Shown: positions 44,835 to 54,569, counted from the first letter of the stretch. The stretch: DNA of 64,000 nt from Pseudomonas oryzihabitans (GCF_006384975.1 NZ_CP021645.1:1950001-2014000), one strand, 5' to 3'. A program made the numbers and translations. Notes: generated from the letters alone by a model not told the origin.

Positions 44835-46109
44835 ATGTTCGCCTGGCTGCGCGATATCTCCCTCAAGTACAAATTCTGGGCGGTCAATGCCGTCGCCTTC
44901 GTCACCAGTCTCTTGCTGGTGCTGTTCGCCATGCAACTGGAAGTCGCGGGTCGCGCCGAACAGCTCAAGGCAGTCAAGAGCGCCCTGGGTGAGGCGGCCG
45001 CCAACCTGAGCGCCCCGACCTTCGGCGAGGTTTTCCTGGCCCGTGCCCCGGAATACGCCCTGGCCGTGGGTGTACTCATGCTGGTACTGCTGGTGGCCTC
45101 GCAACTCTTGATCCGCTTCATCCTCGGCAATCTGCAGCGGCTCAAGGACACCATGCTGCGGGTGGAGCGCGACGGCGATCTCACCGCTCGGGTCGAGGTA
45201 CGTGGCCGCGACGAGGTCGGGCAGATGACCCAGGCCTTCAACGCCATGCAGGACAGCTACACCCGCGTCGTCGGCACCGTGGCCGCCAGCGCCGCGCGGC
45301 TGGACGAAGGCGCCGGACGCCTGGCCAGCGGCATGCAGGGCGTGCGCGGCGGTATGCTGGACCAACAGCACGAGACCGACCAGGCCGCCACGGCGATCAA
45401 CGAGATGAGTGCCACCGTGCAGCAGATCGCCGAGCACGCCGCCGGCACCCGCGACCAGTCCCGGGAAGCCGACCGCCTGGCCGGCGCCGGTCAGCAGGCG
45501 GTGGATCTCGTCAGCCATTCCATCGCCGACCTGTCGCAAGGCGTGCAGCAGACCGCGGTGATGATCCAGGAACTGGCCGAGAACAGCGAACGCATCACCA
45601 GCGTGGTCAACGTCATCCACGGCATCGCCGAGCAGACCAACCTGCTGGCGCTCAACGCCGCCATCGAAGCCGCCCGGGCGGGCGAAGCCGGACGGGGTTT
45701 CGCCGTGGTGGCCGACGAAGTGCGCAACCTGGCCAAGCGAGTCCAGGGCTCCACTGACGAAATCACCCGCATGGTCGATAGCCTCCAGGCCGGCACCCGC
45801 GATGCCGTGGAATTCATGCGCGAGAGTTCGCTCAAGGCCGACGACTGCGTGGTCCAGGCCGGCGCCGCCGGGCAGGCCCTGGCCGACATCACCGCCGCGG
45901 TGACCCTGATGCGCGACAGCAACACCCAGATCGCCGTGGCCGCGGAACAGCAGGCCCAGGTGGCGGAAGAGATGAGCAGGTCGGTGGTAGGCATCCGCGA
46001 TGTCACGGAAAGGACCATGCTGCTGACGCAGGAGTCGGCCAGCACCAGCACCGAACTGGCCGCCCTCGCAGGAACCCTGAATCAGGCGATCCGCCAGTTG
46101 CGCCTATAG
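44835..46109 (+). CDS. methyl-accepting chemotaxis protein
   Basis: About 424 residues. Transmembrane helix 1 is around residues 13-33, then a short periplasmic stretch (about 35-75), helix 2 ([23 protein letters not shown]), a HAMP domain (about 95-150) and a cytoplasmic signalling domain with the conserved tip region [33 protein letters not shown]. The periplasmic part is too small for a standard ligand-binding domain, so it may sense through the membrane or with a partner. The ribosome site is weak; ATG 44826 is an alternative. Confidence 0.9.
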   Translation: MFAWLRDISLKYKFWAVNAVAFVTSLLLVLFAMQLEVAGRAEQLKAVKSALGEAAANLSAPTFGEVFLARAPEYALAVGVLMLVLLVASQLLIRFILGNLQRLKDTMLRVERDGDLTARVEVRGRDEVGQMTQAFNAMQDSYTRVVGTVAASAARLDEGAGRLASGMQGVRGGMLDQQHETDQAATAINEMSATVQQIAEHAAGTRDQSREADRLAGAGQQAVDLVSHSIADLSQGVQQTAVMIQELAENSERITSVVNVIHGIAEQTNLLALNAAIEAARAGEAGRGFAVVADEVRNLAKRVQGSTDEITRMVDSLQAGTRDAVEFMRESSLKADDCVVQAGAAGQALADITAAVTLMRDSNTQIAVAAEQQAQVAEEMSRSVVGIRDVTERTMLLTQESASTSTELAALAGTLNQAIRQLRL

Positions 46110-46183
46110 CCTCCATAGCGAGAGCGCATTCGCGCGGTTGCCCGACAGGCGGCAAGATGCCCGCACTTTTTCGGAGAACCGCC

Positions 46184-46363
46184 ATGCGCTCGGTCAACAC
46201 CCTCACGTCTGTCGTCCTGTTGCTGCTCGGCCTCGGCTGCGTGGCCCTGGCCCTGGGCAGCCAACATCCCCAGGCGCTGATCCTGGCCGCCGTGGTCTGC
46301 CTGGTGGCCTTCGCGCTGCAAGAGCCCGAGGTCCTTCCCGGTCCTCAGTCGCTACGCGCCTGA
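46184..46363 (+). CDS. small membrane protein
   Basis: A 59-residue protein with two hydrophobic stretches (TSVVLLLLGLGCVALALG and ALILAAVVCLVAFAL) separated by a polar turn. GGAG lies 7 bases before ATG 46184. The last 19 bp overlap the convergent tgpA gene. Function unknown. Confidence 0.7.
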   Translation: MRSVNTLTSVVLLLLGLGCVALALGSQHPQALILAAVVCLVAFALQEPEVLPGPQSLRA

Positions 46364-48354
46364 CGCCCCCGCAGCCCGCGTCTCAGCTGTTGCAATGCTC
46401 GCCTGAGCGCGGCCGGGTCCGGCCGCCGACCGGCATAGCGCTGGGCCTGGAATTCCTCGGCGAAGGCGGCGATCTCCGCTCGCGCCGCGGGTAGGGCCAC
46501 TATCGCCCGCTGGGCGAAGCGACCGGCGGGCTCGCCGCTGTGGCGAATCACCCCCTGGCGCGCCAGCAGCCGCTCGAATTGGGCGAAGCGCGCCAGCAGC
46601 GGGTCTCGCTGGCGCTGCCAAGGCTTTAGCACCAGCAGCGCCATCACCCCGAGCACCGCCAGCACCATGCCAGCCAGCAGCAGCCCCAGGCGTTGCAGCG
46701 AGCCTTCTCCCAGCAGGCGCTTGAACAACTCGCCCTGGGTATCCCCTTCGTAGTTGAGCACCCAGCGCTGCCAGCCATAGTTGATCCTGTCCCAGCCCAG
46801 CCGCAGGCTGGTGAGCCAGGCCAGGTTGCGATAGCGATCGGCGGCGAAGGGATTTTCGGCGAGGAATTCGTTGGCCGCGCCCTGGGCCGCCAGGGCTTCC
46901 TGCAAGCCGCGCTCGACCCGCTCGGGCGCCACCTGGGCGCTGGGATCGACGCTGACCCAGCCGCGCTCCGGCAGCCAGTATTCCACCCAGGCATGGGCAT
47001 CGAATTGCCGTACCAGCAGGTAGCCGCCGGCCGCGTTGAATTCACCGCCCTGGTAGCCGGCCACTACTCGCGCGGGTATGCCCGCCACGCGCAGCGCGAA
47101 GGTCATGGCGCCGGCATAGTGGGCGCAGAAGCCGCGGCGGTTGTCGAACAGGAAGGCGTCGATGGCATCGACGCTCGCCGTGGGCGGTTGCAGGGTGTAG
47201 GCGAAGGGCTGCTGGCGGAAATAGGCCAAAATCGCCCCCGCCAGCGCCTCGGGTGCCGGATAGCGAGCCTTGAGCTGGGCGACCCAGGCGCGGGTACGGG
47301 GTTCGCCGCCGCTGGGGAGTTGCAGTGCACGGCGCTGGCTGGAGGCGGATAGCCGGCCGGGCTCGCGCAGCGCCTGGGGCCAACTGGTCGCCCGATAGAG
47401 CAGCGCCTGGTCCACCGGCCGCCGGCGTTGCAGATGGAAATCGCTGACCAGGCGCACGTCGCGCTGGTCGCTGCGCGCCACGTCCAGTCCATAGAGCCAG
47501 GGGCGCCCGCTGGGCTCCATGATCACCTGGTACGCAAGGCTGGGCCCGCGGGGCGTCCAGGCCGGCTCCGGACTCCAGGCCGTATCGGGATCGACCGACC
47601 AGCGCGTGCCATCAAAATGTTCGTAGGTGGTGGCGCGCCAATAGAGGTCGCGCTGCGCCGGCCGTTCGCCATCGAAGCTGACGCGGAACACCCGCTCGGC
47701 GGATTGCGAGAGCTGGGCGATCTCCCCGGGCGCCATGCTCTCGCCCAGCCCGGTACGCGCCTGGTCGCCCGGCTGGGGCAACGACCACAACGGACCGATC
47801 CGCGGAAACACCAGGAACAGCAGGAGCATCAGCGGCACCGCCTGCAACAGCAGGGAGCCGGCGACCTTCAGGGTGGCCAGCGGCCGGCTGGCCAGGGCGC
47901 TTTGCTGCAGGCCGATCAGCGCCGCCACCAGGGCGGTCACCGGCAACAGGCTGTAGAGCGCGGCGAGCAGACCATCCTCGAACAGGTAGGCGATCACCAC
48001 GGCGAAGAAGCCCAGGTAGATCACCACCAGCGCATCGCGCCGGCTGTGCATCTCGATCAGCTTGAGCGCGAAGGTCACCAGCAGCAGCACGGCGCCGGCA
48101 TCCAGGCCGATGAAGGAGCCACGGGACAGCCAGATACCGCCCATGGTCAACAGCAGCAGCCCGCCCTTCTCGATACGGGTGGGCGCCCGGACCTTCATGC
48201 GGAACAGCAGTACCCGCCAACCGGCACAGAAGGCCCAGAGCAGCCCGACCCAGGGCGGCAGATGGGTGAGGTGCGGCAGGATCACCAGCGCCTGCGCTAC
48301 TAGTAGCCAGATCAGGGCGATGCGCGGGATGGGTTGCGGGATGCTGGCGCTCAT
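46345..48354 (-). CDS. tgpA: membrane transglutaminase-like protein TgpA (DUF3488/DUF4129)
   Basis: A 669-residue protein with about six N-terminal helices (DUF3488), a periplasmic transglutaminase-like domain with the triad Cys in NRRGFCAHYAG (about residue 410), His in FDAHAWVEYW and Asp in WVSVDPS, a further helix near residue 570, and a cytoplasmic DUF4129 tail. The Pseudomonas aeruginosa homologue is reported essential. It overlaps the DUF58 gene by 4 bp (ATGA), making moxR-DUF58-tgpA one operon. Confidence 0.93.
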   Translation of the reverse strand: MSASIPQPIPRIALIWLLVAQALVILPHLTHLPPWVGLLWAFCAGWRVLLFRMKVRAPTRIEKGGLLLLTMGGIWLSRGSFIGLDAGAVLLLVTFALKLIEMHSRRDALVVIYLGFFAVVIAYLFEDGLLAALYSLLPVTALVAALIGLQQSALASRPLATLKVAGSLLLQAVPLMLLLFLVFPRIGPLWSLPQPGDQARTGLGESMAPGEIAQLSQSAERVFRVSFDGERPAQRDLYWRATTYEHFDGTRWSVDPDTAWSPEPAWTPRGPSLAYQVIMEPSGRPWLYGLDVARSDQRDVRLVSDFHLQRRRPVDQALLYRATSWPQALREPGRLSASSQRRALQLPSGGEPRTRAWVAQLKARYPAPEALAGAILAYFRQQPFAYTLQPPTASVDAIDAFLFDNRRGFCAHYAGAMTFALRVAGIPARVVAGYQGGEFNAAGGYLLVRQFDAHAWVEYWLPERGWVSVDPSAQVAPERVERGLQEALAAQGAANEFLAENPFAADRYRNLAWLTSLRLGWDRINYGWQRWVLNYEGDTQGELFKRLLGEGSLQRLGLLLAGMVLAVLGVMALLVLKPWQRQRDPLLARFAQFERLLARQGVIRHSGEPAGRFAQRAIVALPAARAEIAAFAEEFQAQRYAGRRPDPAALRRALQQLRRGLRGRQARSD

Positions 48355-49307
48355 ACCGACCGCCCGAACAGGGCCAGGGCCTGGAGCGCCGCGTCGCGCT
48401 GGTTGTCACCGGTCGCCGGGCGCAGTTCGACGCCAGGTAACCGCAGGCCGAATCTCAACTGCCGCGCGCTGCCGTCCAGCACCGCCTGACACAGCCAGGA
48501 CAGCCGCGTCTCGGTATCGCCATCGAGCACGCTGAAATCCAGCCAGAGTTCGCTGCCGGCCAGGGCGGTGAAGTCCTTCACCAGCAATCCCTGGCCGCGG
48601 GAAAAGGCTTTCCAGTCCAGCCGCCGCCGCGAATCACCCGGCTGATAGGGTCGCAGCCCCTGGAAGTCATCGGCGCCCTGCCCCGCCTGGCGCTGGCCTT
48701 CCTCGCCGCCCCTGTCCTCGCCACTACGCGGCGGTGGCGCCGCCTCCAGCGGCCGCGGATAGACCAGGGCGCGCACGTCCAGATCCAGCCAACTCCAGGC
48801 GACGAACAGGCCCAGGGGAAAGCGACTTTCCACCCGCAGGCGTTCGGGCCTGAGCCAACCCCGCTTCGGCGCCGGATGGAAGACCTGCAGGGCGACACTC
48901 TCCCCCGCCGGCACGTCGCTCAGGATCAGCGCTTCGCCGCGCCAGCCCAGGGCGATGGCCTGATGCGCGCGCCGATCACTTTCCAGGCGCAGGCGAAAGC
49001 CCGCCGCCTCCCCGGCGAACACCGGGCTGGCACCACCACCGGCCAGTTGCAGACCGGCCAGGTTGCGATAGGTGTGCAGCATGGCCACCAGGGCCAGGGA
49101 GAACAGCAGGAAGGTCAGGCCATAGGCCAGGCTGTTCTGGTAGTTGATGCCGGCCAGCAGCATCAGCAGCAGGGCCACGGCGAAGGCCGCTCCCTGGCGG
49201 GTGGGCAGGATGAAGATGCGGCGCTGATCGAGGGTGATGCGATTGGCCGGCGGTATCCGCCGCGCCAGCCAACCGTCTCGATAGCGCTGCCAGGCGCCGC
49301 CGGTCAC
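48351..49307 (-). CDS. DUF58-domain protein
   Basis: A 318-residue protein with two adjacent N-terminal helices (AAFAVALLLMLLAGINY, LAYGLTFLLFSLALVAML) and a C-terminal DUF58 domain signature LRPYQPGDSRRRLDWKAFSRGQGLLVKDF. GTG 49307 is taken as start because GTGA overlaps the moxR stop codon. DUF58 proteins are encoded with MoxR ATPases and are thought to be their VWA-related partners at the membrane. Confidence 0.9.
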   Translation of the reverse strand: MTGGAWQRYRDGWLARRIPPANRITLDQRRIFILPTRQGAAFAVALLLMLLAGINYQNSLAYGLTFLLFSLALVAMLHTYRNLAGLQLAGGGASPVFAGEAAGFRLRLESDRRAHQAIALGWRGEALILSDVPAGESVALQVFHPAPKRGWLRPERLRVESRFPLGLFVAWSWLDLDVRALVYPRPLEAAPPPRSGEDRGGEEGQRQAGQGADDFQGLRPYQPGDSRRRLDWKAFSRGQGLLVKDFTALAGSELWLDFSVLDGDTETRLSWLCQAVLDGSARQLRFGLRLPGVELRPATGDNQRDAALQALALFGRSV

Positions 49308-50251
49308 AGCGCCGGGACTTCGCGCAGCAGCCACTGCACCAGGGCACCGCCGCCGTGCCCGGCCGGGTCGGCGATGTCGCGCAGGCGATGCCCCGCCACC
49401 GCCGGCAGCACCGTCTGGACATCCTCGGGCAACACATGGTCGCGACCGGCCAGCAGCGCCCAGGCCCGCGCCGCCGCCAGCAGCGCCAGGCTGCCACGGG
49501 GTGACAGCCCCAGGGCGAAGGAGGCCTGGGTACGGGTCGCCTCCACCAGGCGCAGCACATAGTCCACCACCGCTTCGCTGGCATGGATGCGCGGCACCTC
49601 GGCCTGGATCAGCCGCAGCTGGGCATGATCCAACAGCGGCTCCAGCCGCGGCAGCTGCTCGCGCCCGGAGCCGCCGAGCAGCAGCGCCCGCTCCGCCGCA
49701 CGGCCCGGATAGCCGAGCGACAGGCGCATCAGGAAGCGGTCGAGCTGGGACTCCGGCAAGGCGAAGGTGCCGCCCTGGGAAACCGGATTCTGGGTGGCGA
49801 TGACGAAGAAGGGCTCGGGCAGCGGCCGGGTGGCACCCTCAATGGTCACCTGCCCCTCTTCCATGGCTTCGAGTAGCGCACTCTGGCTCTTCGGCGTGGC
49901 TCTATTGATCTCGTCGGCCAGCAACAACTCGGCGAATACCGGTCCGGGATGGAAGACGAACTGGCCGCTGTCGCGATCGAACACCGAGGTGCCGAGGATG
50001 TCGCCGGGCAACAGATCCGAGGTGAACTGGATGCGCTGGAAGGACAGCCCCAGCACCTTGGCCAGGGCATGGCTGAGGGTGGTCTTGCCCATGCCGGGCA
50101 GGTCCTCGATCAGCAGGTGCCCCCGCGCCAACAGGCAGGCCAGCGCCAGCCTGACCTGGGTTTCCTTGCCCAACAAAACGCCGTCTACCGCCTTGAGACA
50201 GGCGTTCAACCTATCGTGCATGCCCTGAGGTCTCTCGCCTTGCGCCGACAT
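49304..50251 (-). CDS. MoxR-family AAA+ ATPase
   Basis: A 315-residue AAA+ protein: Walker A LPGMGKTTL (near residue 55), Walker B LLLADEINRATPKSQ, sensor motif FFVIATQNPVSQGGTFALPESQLDRF and the C-terminal lid with GLSPRGSLALLAAARAWAL. MoxR ATPases act as chaperones for membrane or periplasmic complexes. It is first in the operon with DUF58 and tgpA. The start could be 50251 or 50221. Confidence 0.94.
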   Translation of the reverse strand: MSAQGERPQGMHDRLNACLKAVDGVLLGKETQVRLALACLLARGHLLIEDLPGMGKTTLSHALAKVLGLSFQRIQFTSDLLPGDILGTSVFDRDSGQFVFHPGPVFAELLLADEINRATPKSQSALLEAMEEGQVTIEGATRPLPEPFFVIATQNPVSQGGTFALPESQLDRFLMRLSLGYPGRAAERALLLGGSGREQLPRLEPLLDHAQLRLIQAEVPRIHASEAVVDYVLRLVEATRTQASFALGLSPRGSLALLAAARAWALLAGRDHVLPEDVQTVLPAVAGHRLRDIADPAGHGGGALVQWLLREVPAL

Positions 50252-50324
50252 GAGAAGGCGTCGGCCTGCAAGACGAGAATAGCAGCACCTTTTGCCGGGG
50301 ACCGCCGCCCAGGAGGTTTACCGC

Positions 50325-51023
50325 TTATTTCAGGCTGGCGAGAATCTCTTCCACCGCCCGCGCCGGATCGGCTGCCCGGGCGATGGGGCGACCGATCACC
50401 AGGTAGTCGGAGCCGGCATCCAAGGCTTCGCGTGGGGTGAGGATGCGGCGCTGGTCGTCCAGGGCGCTACCGGCCGGGCGGATGCCGGGGGTGACCAGTT
50501 GCAGTGCCGGTTGCGCGGCCTTGAGCGCCGGCGCCTCCTGGGCCGAGCACACCAGGCCGTCCAGACCGGCACGCGCGGCCAGACCGGCCAGGCGCAGGAC
50601 CTGCTCCTGGGGATCCACGTCCAGACCGACGTCGGCCAGGTCCTCGCGCTCCATGCTGGTCAGCACGGTCACGCCTATCAGCAACGGCTTGGGTCCCTGG
50701 AAGGCCTCCAGCGTCTCGCGACAGGCGGTCATCATGCGCAGGCCGCCCGAGCAGTGGACGTTGACCATCCAGACGCCCATTTCCGCCGCAGCCTTGACCG
50801 CCATGGCGGTGGTGTTGGGAATATCGTGGAATTTCAGATCGAGAAAGACTTCGAAGCCACGCTTACGCAGCGCCTCCACCACACCGGCGGCGCTGGCGGT
50901 GAACAGCTCCTTGCCGACCTTGACCCGGCAGGTAGCGGGGTCGAGCCGGTCGGCCAGGGCCAGGGCGGCGGACGACGAGGGAAAATCCAGGGCGACGATG
51001 ATCGGAGACGAACAGGCGGACAT
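50325..51023 (-). CDS. pyrF: orotidine 5'-phosphate decarboxylase
   Basis: A 232-residue TIM-barrel enzyme of pyrimidine synthesis, converting OMP to UMP. The catalytic array D-x-K-x-x-D is in [21 protein letters not shown] at the start and the phosphate-site VTPGIRPAG and YLVIGRPI near the end are diagnostic. ATG 51023 matches family length. Confidence 0.96.
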   Translation of the reverse strand: MSACSSPIIVALDFPSSSAALALADRLDPATCRVKVGKELFTASAAGVVEALRKRGFEVFLDLKFHDIPNTTAMAVKAAAEMGVWMVNVHCSGGLRMMTACRETLEAFQGPKPLLIGVTVLTSMEREDLADVGLDVDPQEQVLRLAGLAARAGLDGLVCSAQEAPALKAAQPALQLVTPGIRPAGSALDDQRRILTPREALDAGSDYLVIGRPIARAADPARAVEEILASLK

Positions 51024-51136
51024 GGGGGCTCTCGGCAAAACGGCAAAGGCCGGCATTTTCGCAGAAAAGCGCGGCGTGGGCACTGATCGCTGTCCGGTCG
51101 CTGCCCGGCTGGGCCTTCCACCCAGAGCTCAAGGCG

Positions 51137-52012
51137 TCAGCTCGGCCTGAGCAGCCGTTCACGCAACCAGTTGCCCGCCGGTCCCAAGGGCCTGCGACGC
51201 GACCAGACCACATCCACCGCCACCCGTTGCGGCCAGCCCGGTACCGCCAGCTCCACCAGGCGCTCCTGGCCGAATCCTGCCACCAGCCAGTGCGGCAGTT
51301 CGGCCCAGCCGAAGCCCTGCACCGCCATGTCCAGTAGCAGCAGGTAGTCGGGCGCCGACCAGCAACGGCCACGGGTATCCGGCAGGCGACAGGCCTGGGG
51401 TGGCGCTTCGGTCACGGTACTCAGACGCAACAGGCGGTAGGGCGCCAGATCCGCGTGGGTGAGTCCTTCTCGCCCTGCCAAGGGGTGACTCCGCGCCACA
51501 TAGAGTCCCAGCGCCACCAGGCCGTCCAGGGTGGCGAACTCGATGTCCGCCGGATACGGCGACTGCGCGGCCAGGAGACCCAGATCCGCCCGCCCCTGCA
51601 CCAGGCTGAGCACATCGGCGTCCTCGGCGATCAGGCATTCGAATTCGAGATCCGGATAGCGCTGGTCCAACTCCACCAACAGTGCCTCGTAACGGGTGGG
51701 CTGATAGGTATCGGAGATCACCAGGGTCAGCCGCGGCTCCACACCTGCGGCCAGTTGGGTGGCGCGATTGGCCAGCCGGTCGTGGGCCGACAGCACGGCA
51801 CGGGCCTGGTCGAGCAATTGCTCACCCGCCGCCGTGAGCACCGGATAGCGTCCCTGGCGATCGAACAGCACCACCCCCAGCTCGTCCTCCAGGCGGGCGA
51901 TGCTCTCGCTGATGCTGGATTGCCGCTTGCCCAGCGTCCGCGCGGCAGCACTGAAAGAGCCTGCGGCAGCCGCTTCGACGAAGGCTTCCAGGGCTTCGGC
52001 ATTGGGATACAT
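51137..52012 (-). CDS. LysR-family regulator, divergent from PACE efflux gene
   Basis: A 291-residue LysR regulator: the HTH region contains FSAAARTLGKRQSSISESIARLEDELGV, and the effector domain starts LTLVISDTYQPTRYEALLV. It is divergent from a PACE transporter gene (start 52095) across 82 bp containing a CCCTAG-N14-CTAGGG dyad. The arrangement is that of AceR/AceI, where the LysR protein activates the pump. Confidence 0.92.
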   Translation of the reverse strand: MYPNAEALEAFVEAAAAGSFSAAARTLGKRQSSISESIARLEDELGVVLFDRQGRYPVLTAAGEQLLDQARAVLSAHDRLANRATQLAAGVEPRLTLVISDTYQPTRYEALLVELDQRYPDLEFECLIAEDADVLSLVQGRADLGLLAAQSPYPADIEFATLDGLVALGLYVARSHPLAGREGLTHADLAPYRLLRLSTVTEAPPQACRLPDTRGRCWSAPDYLLLLDMAVQGFGWAELPHWLVAGFGQERLVELAVPGWPQRVAVDVVWSRRRPLGPAGNWLRERLLRPS

Positions 52013-52044
52013 ATCGGCTCAGCCTATGGAATCCACTTTGATCT

Positions 52045-52070
52045 CCCTAGACTAGCCGATGACACTAGGG
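52045..52070. promoter_or_regulatory. candidate LysR operator CCCTAG-N14-CTAGGG
   Basis: Perfect 6-bp inverted arms at 52045-52050 and 52065-52070, midway between the divergent LysR and PACE genes. Confidence 0.5.
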
Positions 52071-52094
52071 CCCTGTCCATTGGGGAGATGCCCT

Positions 52095-52550
52095 ATGTCC
52101 ACTACTCTTACCCAGCGCCCCACCAGCGCCCGCCTGCTGCATGCCCTGCTGTTCGAAGGCATCGCCATCCTGCTCTGCGCGCCGACCCTGGCCTGGCTGC
52201 TGGAAAAACCCCTGGTACACCTGGGCCTGCTCACCGCGGCCTTCTCCGCCGTCGCCATGCTCTGGAATCTGGTCTTCAACCTGGTCTTCGATCATCTGCA
52301 GCGACGCCTGGGCTTCACCCGGGGCCTGTCCATGCGCTTGCTGCACGCCTTTTGCTTCGAAGGCGGACTGGTAGTGATGCTGGTGCCGCTAGCCGCCTGG
52401 TGGCTGTCCATTGGTCTTTGGGAAGCCTTGCTGCTGGACCTGGGGCTGCTGCTGTTCTTCCTGCCCTATACCCTGGCCTTCAACTGGCTCTATGACCTGG
52501 GCTACGCCGCCTGGTGCAAACGCACGAACGCCCCGTGCCAGGCGCACTGA
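52095..52550 (+). CDS. PACE-family multidrug/biocide efflux transporter
   Basis: A 151-residue membrane protein with two tandem repeats of two helices each. The diagnostic opening of each repeat is seen: RLLHALLFEGIAILLCAPTLAWLL and RLLHAFCFEGGLVVMLVPLAAWWL, with NLVFNLVFD and NWLYDLGYA ending the respective repeats. The glutamate in helix 1 (FEG) is the conserved proton-coupling residue. PACE pumps export chlorhexidine, acriflavine and short diamines. GGGGAG precedes ATG 52095. Confidence 0.93.
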   Translation: MSTTLTQRPTSARLLHALLFEGIAILLCAPTLAWLLEKPLVHLGLLTAAFSAVAMLWNLVFNLVFDHLQRRLGFTRGLSMRLLHAFCFEGGLVVMLVPLAAWWLSIGLWEALLLDLGLLLFFLPYTLAFNWLYDLGYAAWCKRTNAPCQAH

Positions 52551-52598
52551 TAAGCTTTGCCGTGGTCGAAGTCGTATAGCCACTCAAGGAGAAGACAG

Positions 52599-52766
52599 AT
52601 GCCCTGGTACGCCTGGTTGATCCTGCTGATCGCCGTAGGCTCCGTGGTCGGCAGCCTACTCATGCTCAAGGACACGGCCCGCAAGGTGCCCCTGACCGAC
52701 GAGCAGAAAGCCAAGATCCGGCAGCGCAATGCCGAAATGGACGCCAAGGAGGCCCAGGACCGCTGA
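52599..52766 (+). CDS. small single-helix membrane protein (DUF2897-like)
   Basis: A 55-residue protein: one N-terminal helix (WYAWLILLIAVGSVVGSLLML) and a charged cytoplasmic tail (KVPLTDEQKAKIRQRNAEMDAKEAQDR). AAGGAGAAG precedes ATG 52599. It resembles DUF2897 proteins of Pseudomonas. Function unknown. Confidence 0.8.
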   Translation: MPWYAWLILLIAVGSVVGSLLMLKDTARKVPLTDEQKAKIRQRNAEMDAKEAQDR

Positions 52767-52786
52767 CAGCGATCCTGGCGCACCGC

Positions 52787-52820
52787 GAGGCCCTGCCGCA
52801 TCCCCGTGCGGCAGGGCCTC
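52787..52820. terminator. bidirectional terminator hairpin
   Basis: GAGGCCCTGCCGCA (52787-52800) and its exact inverted copy (52807-52820) surround a 6-base loop between convergent genes. There is little T run, so it may act as a roadblock or be rho-assisted. Confidence 0.65.
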
Positions 52821-52826
52821 GTTGCA

Positions 52827-53936
52827 TCAGGACTCCAGCGGCTCCTTGGTATTGACGTACTCGGGCACCTTGGCCAGGGGGAGGCTCCGCCCCTGCTCCC
52901 GCGTCGGTCCCTGACGCTTGGGCAAGGGCTCCAGACGCTGCGGCGCACCGCTCTCCAGGGCCCGTTCGATGGCTGCCAGTACCCGCACGTCCCGCCAACC
53001 CTCTTCGCCATCCATCTCCGGTTGACGATCCTTGAGGATGCAGTCGGAAAAATAGGCCGTCTCGCCGCCGAAGTGATCGACCACCGGCGCCTTGTGCTCC
53101 GTGGTTTCGCCGCCCACCGTCAAGCGATAGCCGATGGCGACGCCCTCACCGAAACCGAAGCACGGCGAAGCCTCGATCTCGCCCTTGCTGCCAACCAGTT
53201 GGAAGCGCTCGGTATTGGGCCCGCTGAAACTGACGGTGAAACTGGCCAGCCGCTCTTCGGGGAAACGCAGCGTCACGGTCACGGCGTCCCAGGTGGTGAC
53301 ATCGCGCCCGGGCGTCCGCGCCCCGACCGCAGCGACTTCGATGGGCTCGTCACCAAACAGCGAGCGCACGGCATTGAGCGGATAGGGGCCCATGTCGGTG
53401 ACCGGGCCCGCCCAGAAACCGTGTTGCGCGCGGTGATTGGCGGTGTCGAGCGGTTGGACGAAGGTCGAGGTGAACAGCCGCGGATCGCCGATCTCGCCAT
53501 TGCGCACCCGCTCGATCATCTCCACCGTACCCGGCTCGCAATGCAGCCGATAGGCGATCATTAGCTTGGCACCGGAGCGCTCGGCCGCGGTGTTGATCGC
53601 GCGGCACTCTTCCTCGCTGATCGCCATCGGCTTTTCCAGCAGGACGTGGATACCCGCTTCCAGCGCCGGTACCGCGAATTCCAGATGGCGGAAATTGGGG
53701 GTAGCAAGATAGATGGCATCGATCTCGCCCGACTTAAGCAGGGTCGGGAATTCCTCGTAGGTATAACTCTTGAGTCCGTACTTGGCCGCCAGGTCCCGCG
53801 CCTTGATCGGATCGCCGGTGACCAGGGCGGTCATCTCCGAGTTATCGGTCTGGCCTACTCCAGGCATGAAAGCACCCTGGGAAATCCAACCACCACCTAC
53901 CACCGCATAACGAATCTTGCCTGTCGCACTGGGCAT
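52827..53936 (-). CDS. Gfo/Idh/MocA-family oxidoreductase
   Basis: A 369-residue NAD(P)-dependent oxidoreductase: Rossmann motif YAVVGGGWISQGAF near residue 11, the family motif VLLEKPMAISEEE (EKP) near residue 98, and the C-terminal dimer domain from about 130 (RLFTSTFVQPLD, GTYPL-like DMGPYPLNAVRSLFG). It is similar in style to glucose-fructose oxidoreductases and sugar 1-dehydrogenases. The substrate is unknown. It could supply the aldose dehydrogenase step missing from the arabinose module, but it is 23 kb away and unlinked. Confidence 0.9.
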   Translation of the reverse strand: MPSATGKIRYAVVGGGWISQGAFMPGVGQTDNSEMTALVTGDPIKARDLAAKYGLKSYTYEEFPTLLKSGEIDAIYLATPNFRHLEFAVPALEAGIHVLLEKPMAISEEECRAINTAAERSGAKLMIAYRLHCEPGTVEMIERVRNGEIGDPRLFTSTFVQPLDTANHRAQHGFWAGPVTDMGPYPLNAVRSLFGDEPIEVAAVGARTPGRDVTTWDAVTVTLRFPEERLASFTVSFSGPNTERFQLVGSKGEIEASPCFGFGEGVAIGYRLTVGGETTEHKAPVVDHFGGETAYFSDCILKDRQPEMDGEEGWRDVRVLAAIERALESGAPQRLEPLPKRQGPTREQGRSLPLAKVPEYVNTKEPLES

Positions 53937-54038
53937 GGAAAGCTCCCGAATTCAGGCAGACGAGCTGTCCGCCACCTGAACTGTCGGCAAGCGGGAGGGC
54001 GATGAAGTTCCGAGGCCATGTTCAGCAGTGGCGCCGGG

Positions 54039-54569
54039 CTAGCGACGAAAGCGCAGCTCGACTTCCGCCCCTTCGAAATCGTCGCTGCGATCACGGCTGA
54101 TCACGCGTCCACCCAGCTCGAAACGCCCGGCGTTGTCATCCCGATGGAACATTTCCGGCAGCAGGCCGGCTTCGGCGAGGGCCTTCTCGGATTGCTTTGG
54201 CGTGACTTGCCGCGACATCAGGGTGTGCGGCTTGGCGGCCTCGCTGGGAACGCTGAGATCCAGGGGGCGCTGGACGACCGGGACCTCTTTGGTCGAAACG
54301 GGCTTCTTCAGCTGGGTGTTCCTGGCCAAGTCCTTTTTCTTCGGTGGCGGCGCAGGCAGGTCGAAAGCCTTTGCCGGCAGCGGGTCCAGGCGCAGGGCAC
54401 GCAGGTCGGCAGCGCTGCCCTGCCGTTCGCTCACCACAGGCGGCGGCGCGGTCGCCGCAGGGGAATCGACAGACGGAGGCGCCTTGGTCGTTGAAGGGGG
54501 CGAGTCGTTGTCGCAACCCAACATGAGCAACAGCAACGCCGCCACCGGCACAGCCCCGTATCCGCGCAT
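54039..54569 (-). CDS. proline-rich hypothetical lipoprotein
   Basis: A 176-residue protein with a lipobox (LLLLMLGC, Cys19) followed by aspartate/asparagine and a long proline/serine/alanine-rich linker (about 24-80). The C-terminal part is basic and ends FEGAEVELRFRR. Asp at +2 of the mature protein could favour inner-membrane retention, though Pseudomonas sorting rules differ. No known domain recognised. Confidence 0.78.
   Translation of the reverse strand: MRGYGAVPVAALLLLMLGCDNDSPPSTTKAPPSVDSPAATAPPPVVSERQGSAADLRALRLDPLPAKAFDLPAPPPKKKDLARNTQLKKPVSTKEVPVVQRPLDLSVPSEAAKPHTLMSRQVTPKQSEKALAEAGLLPEMFHRDDNAGRFELGGRVISRDRSDDFEGAEVELRFRR

Noticed and set aside
52827..53936. Confident assignment as L-arabinose 1-dehydrogenase
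   Set aside because: Only the Gfo/Idh/MocA family is supported; it is distant from the arabinose genes and has no shared operator, so it is kept as a candidate only.
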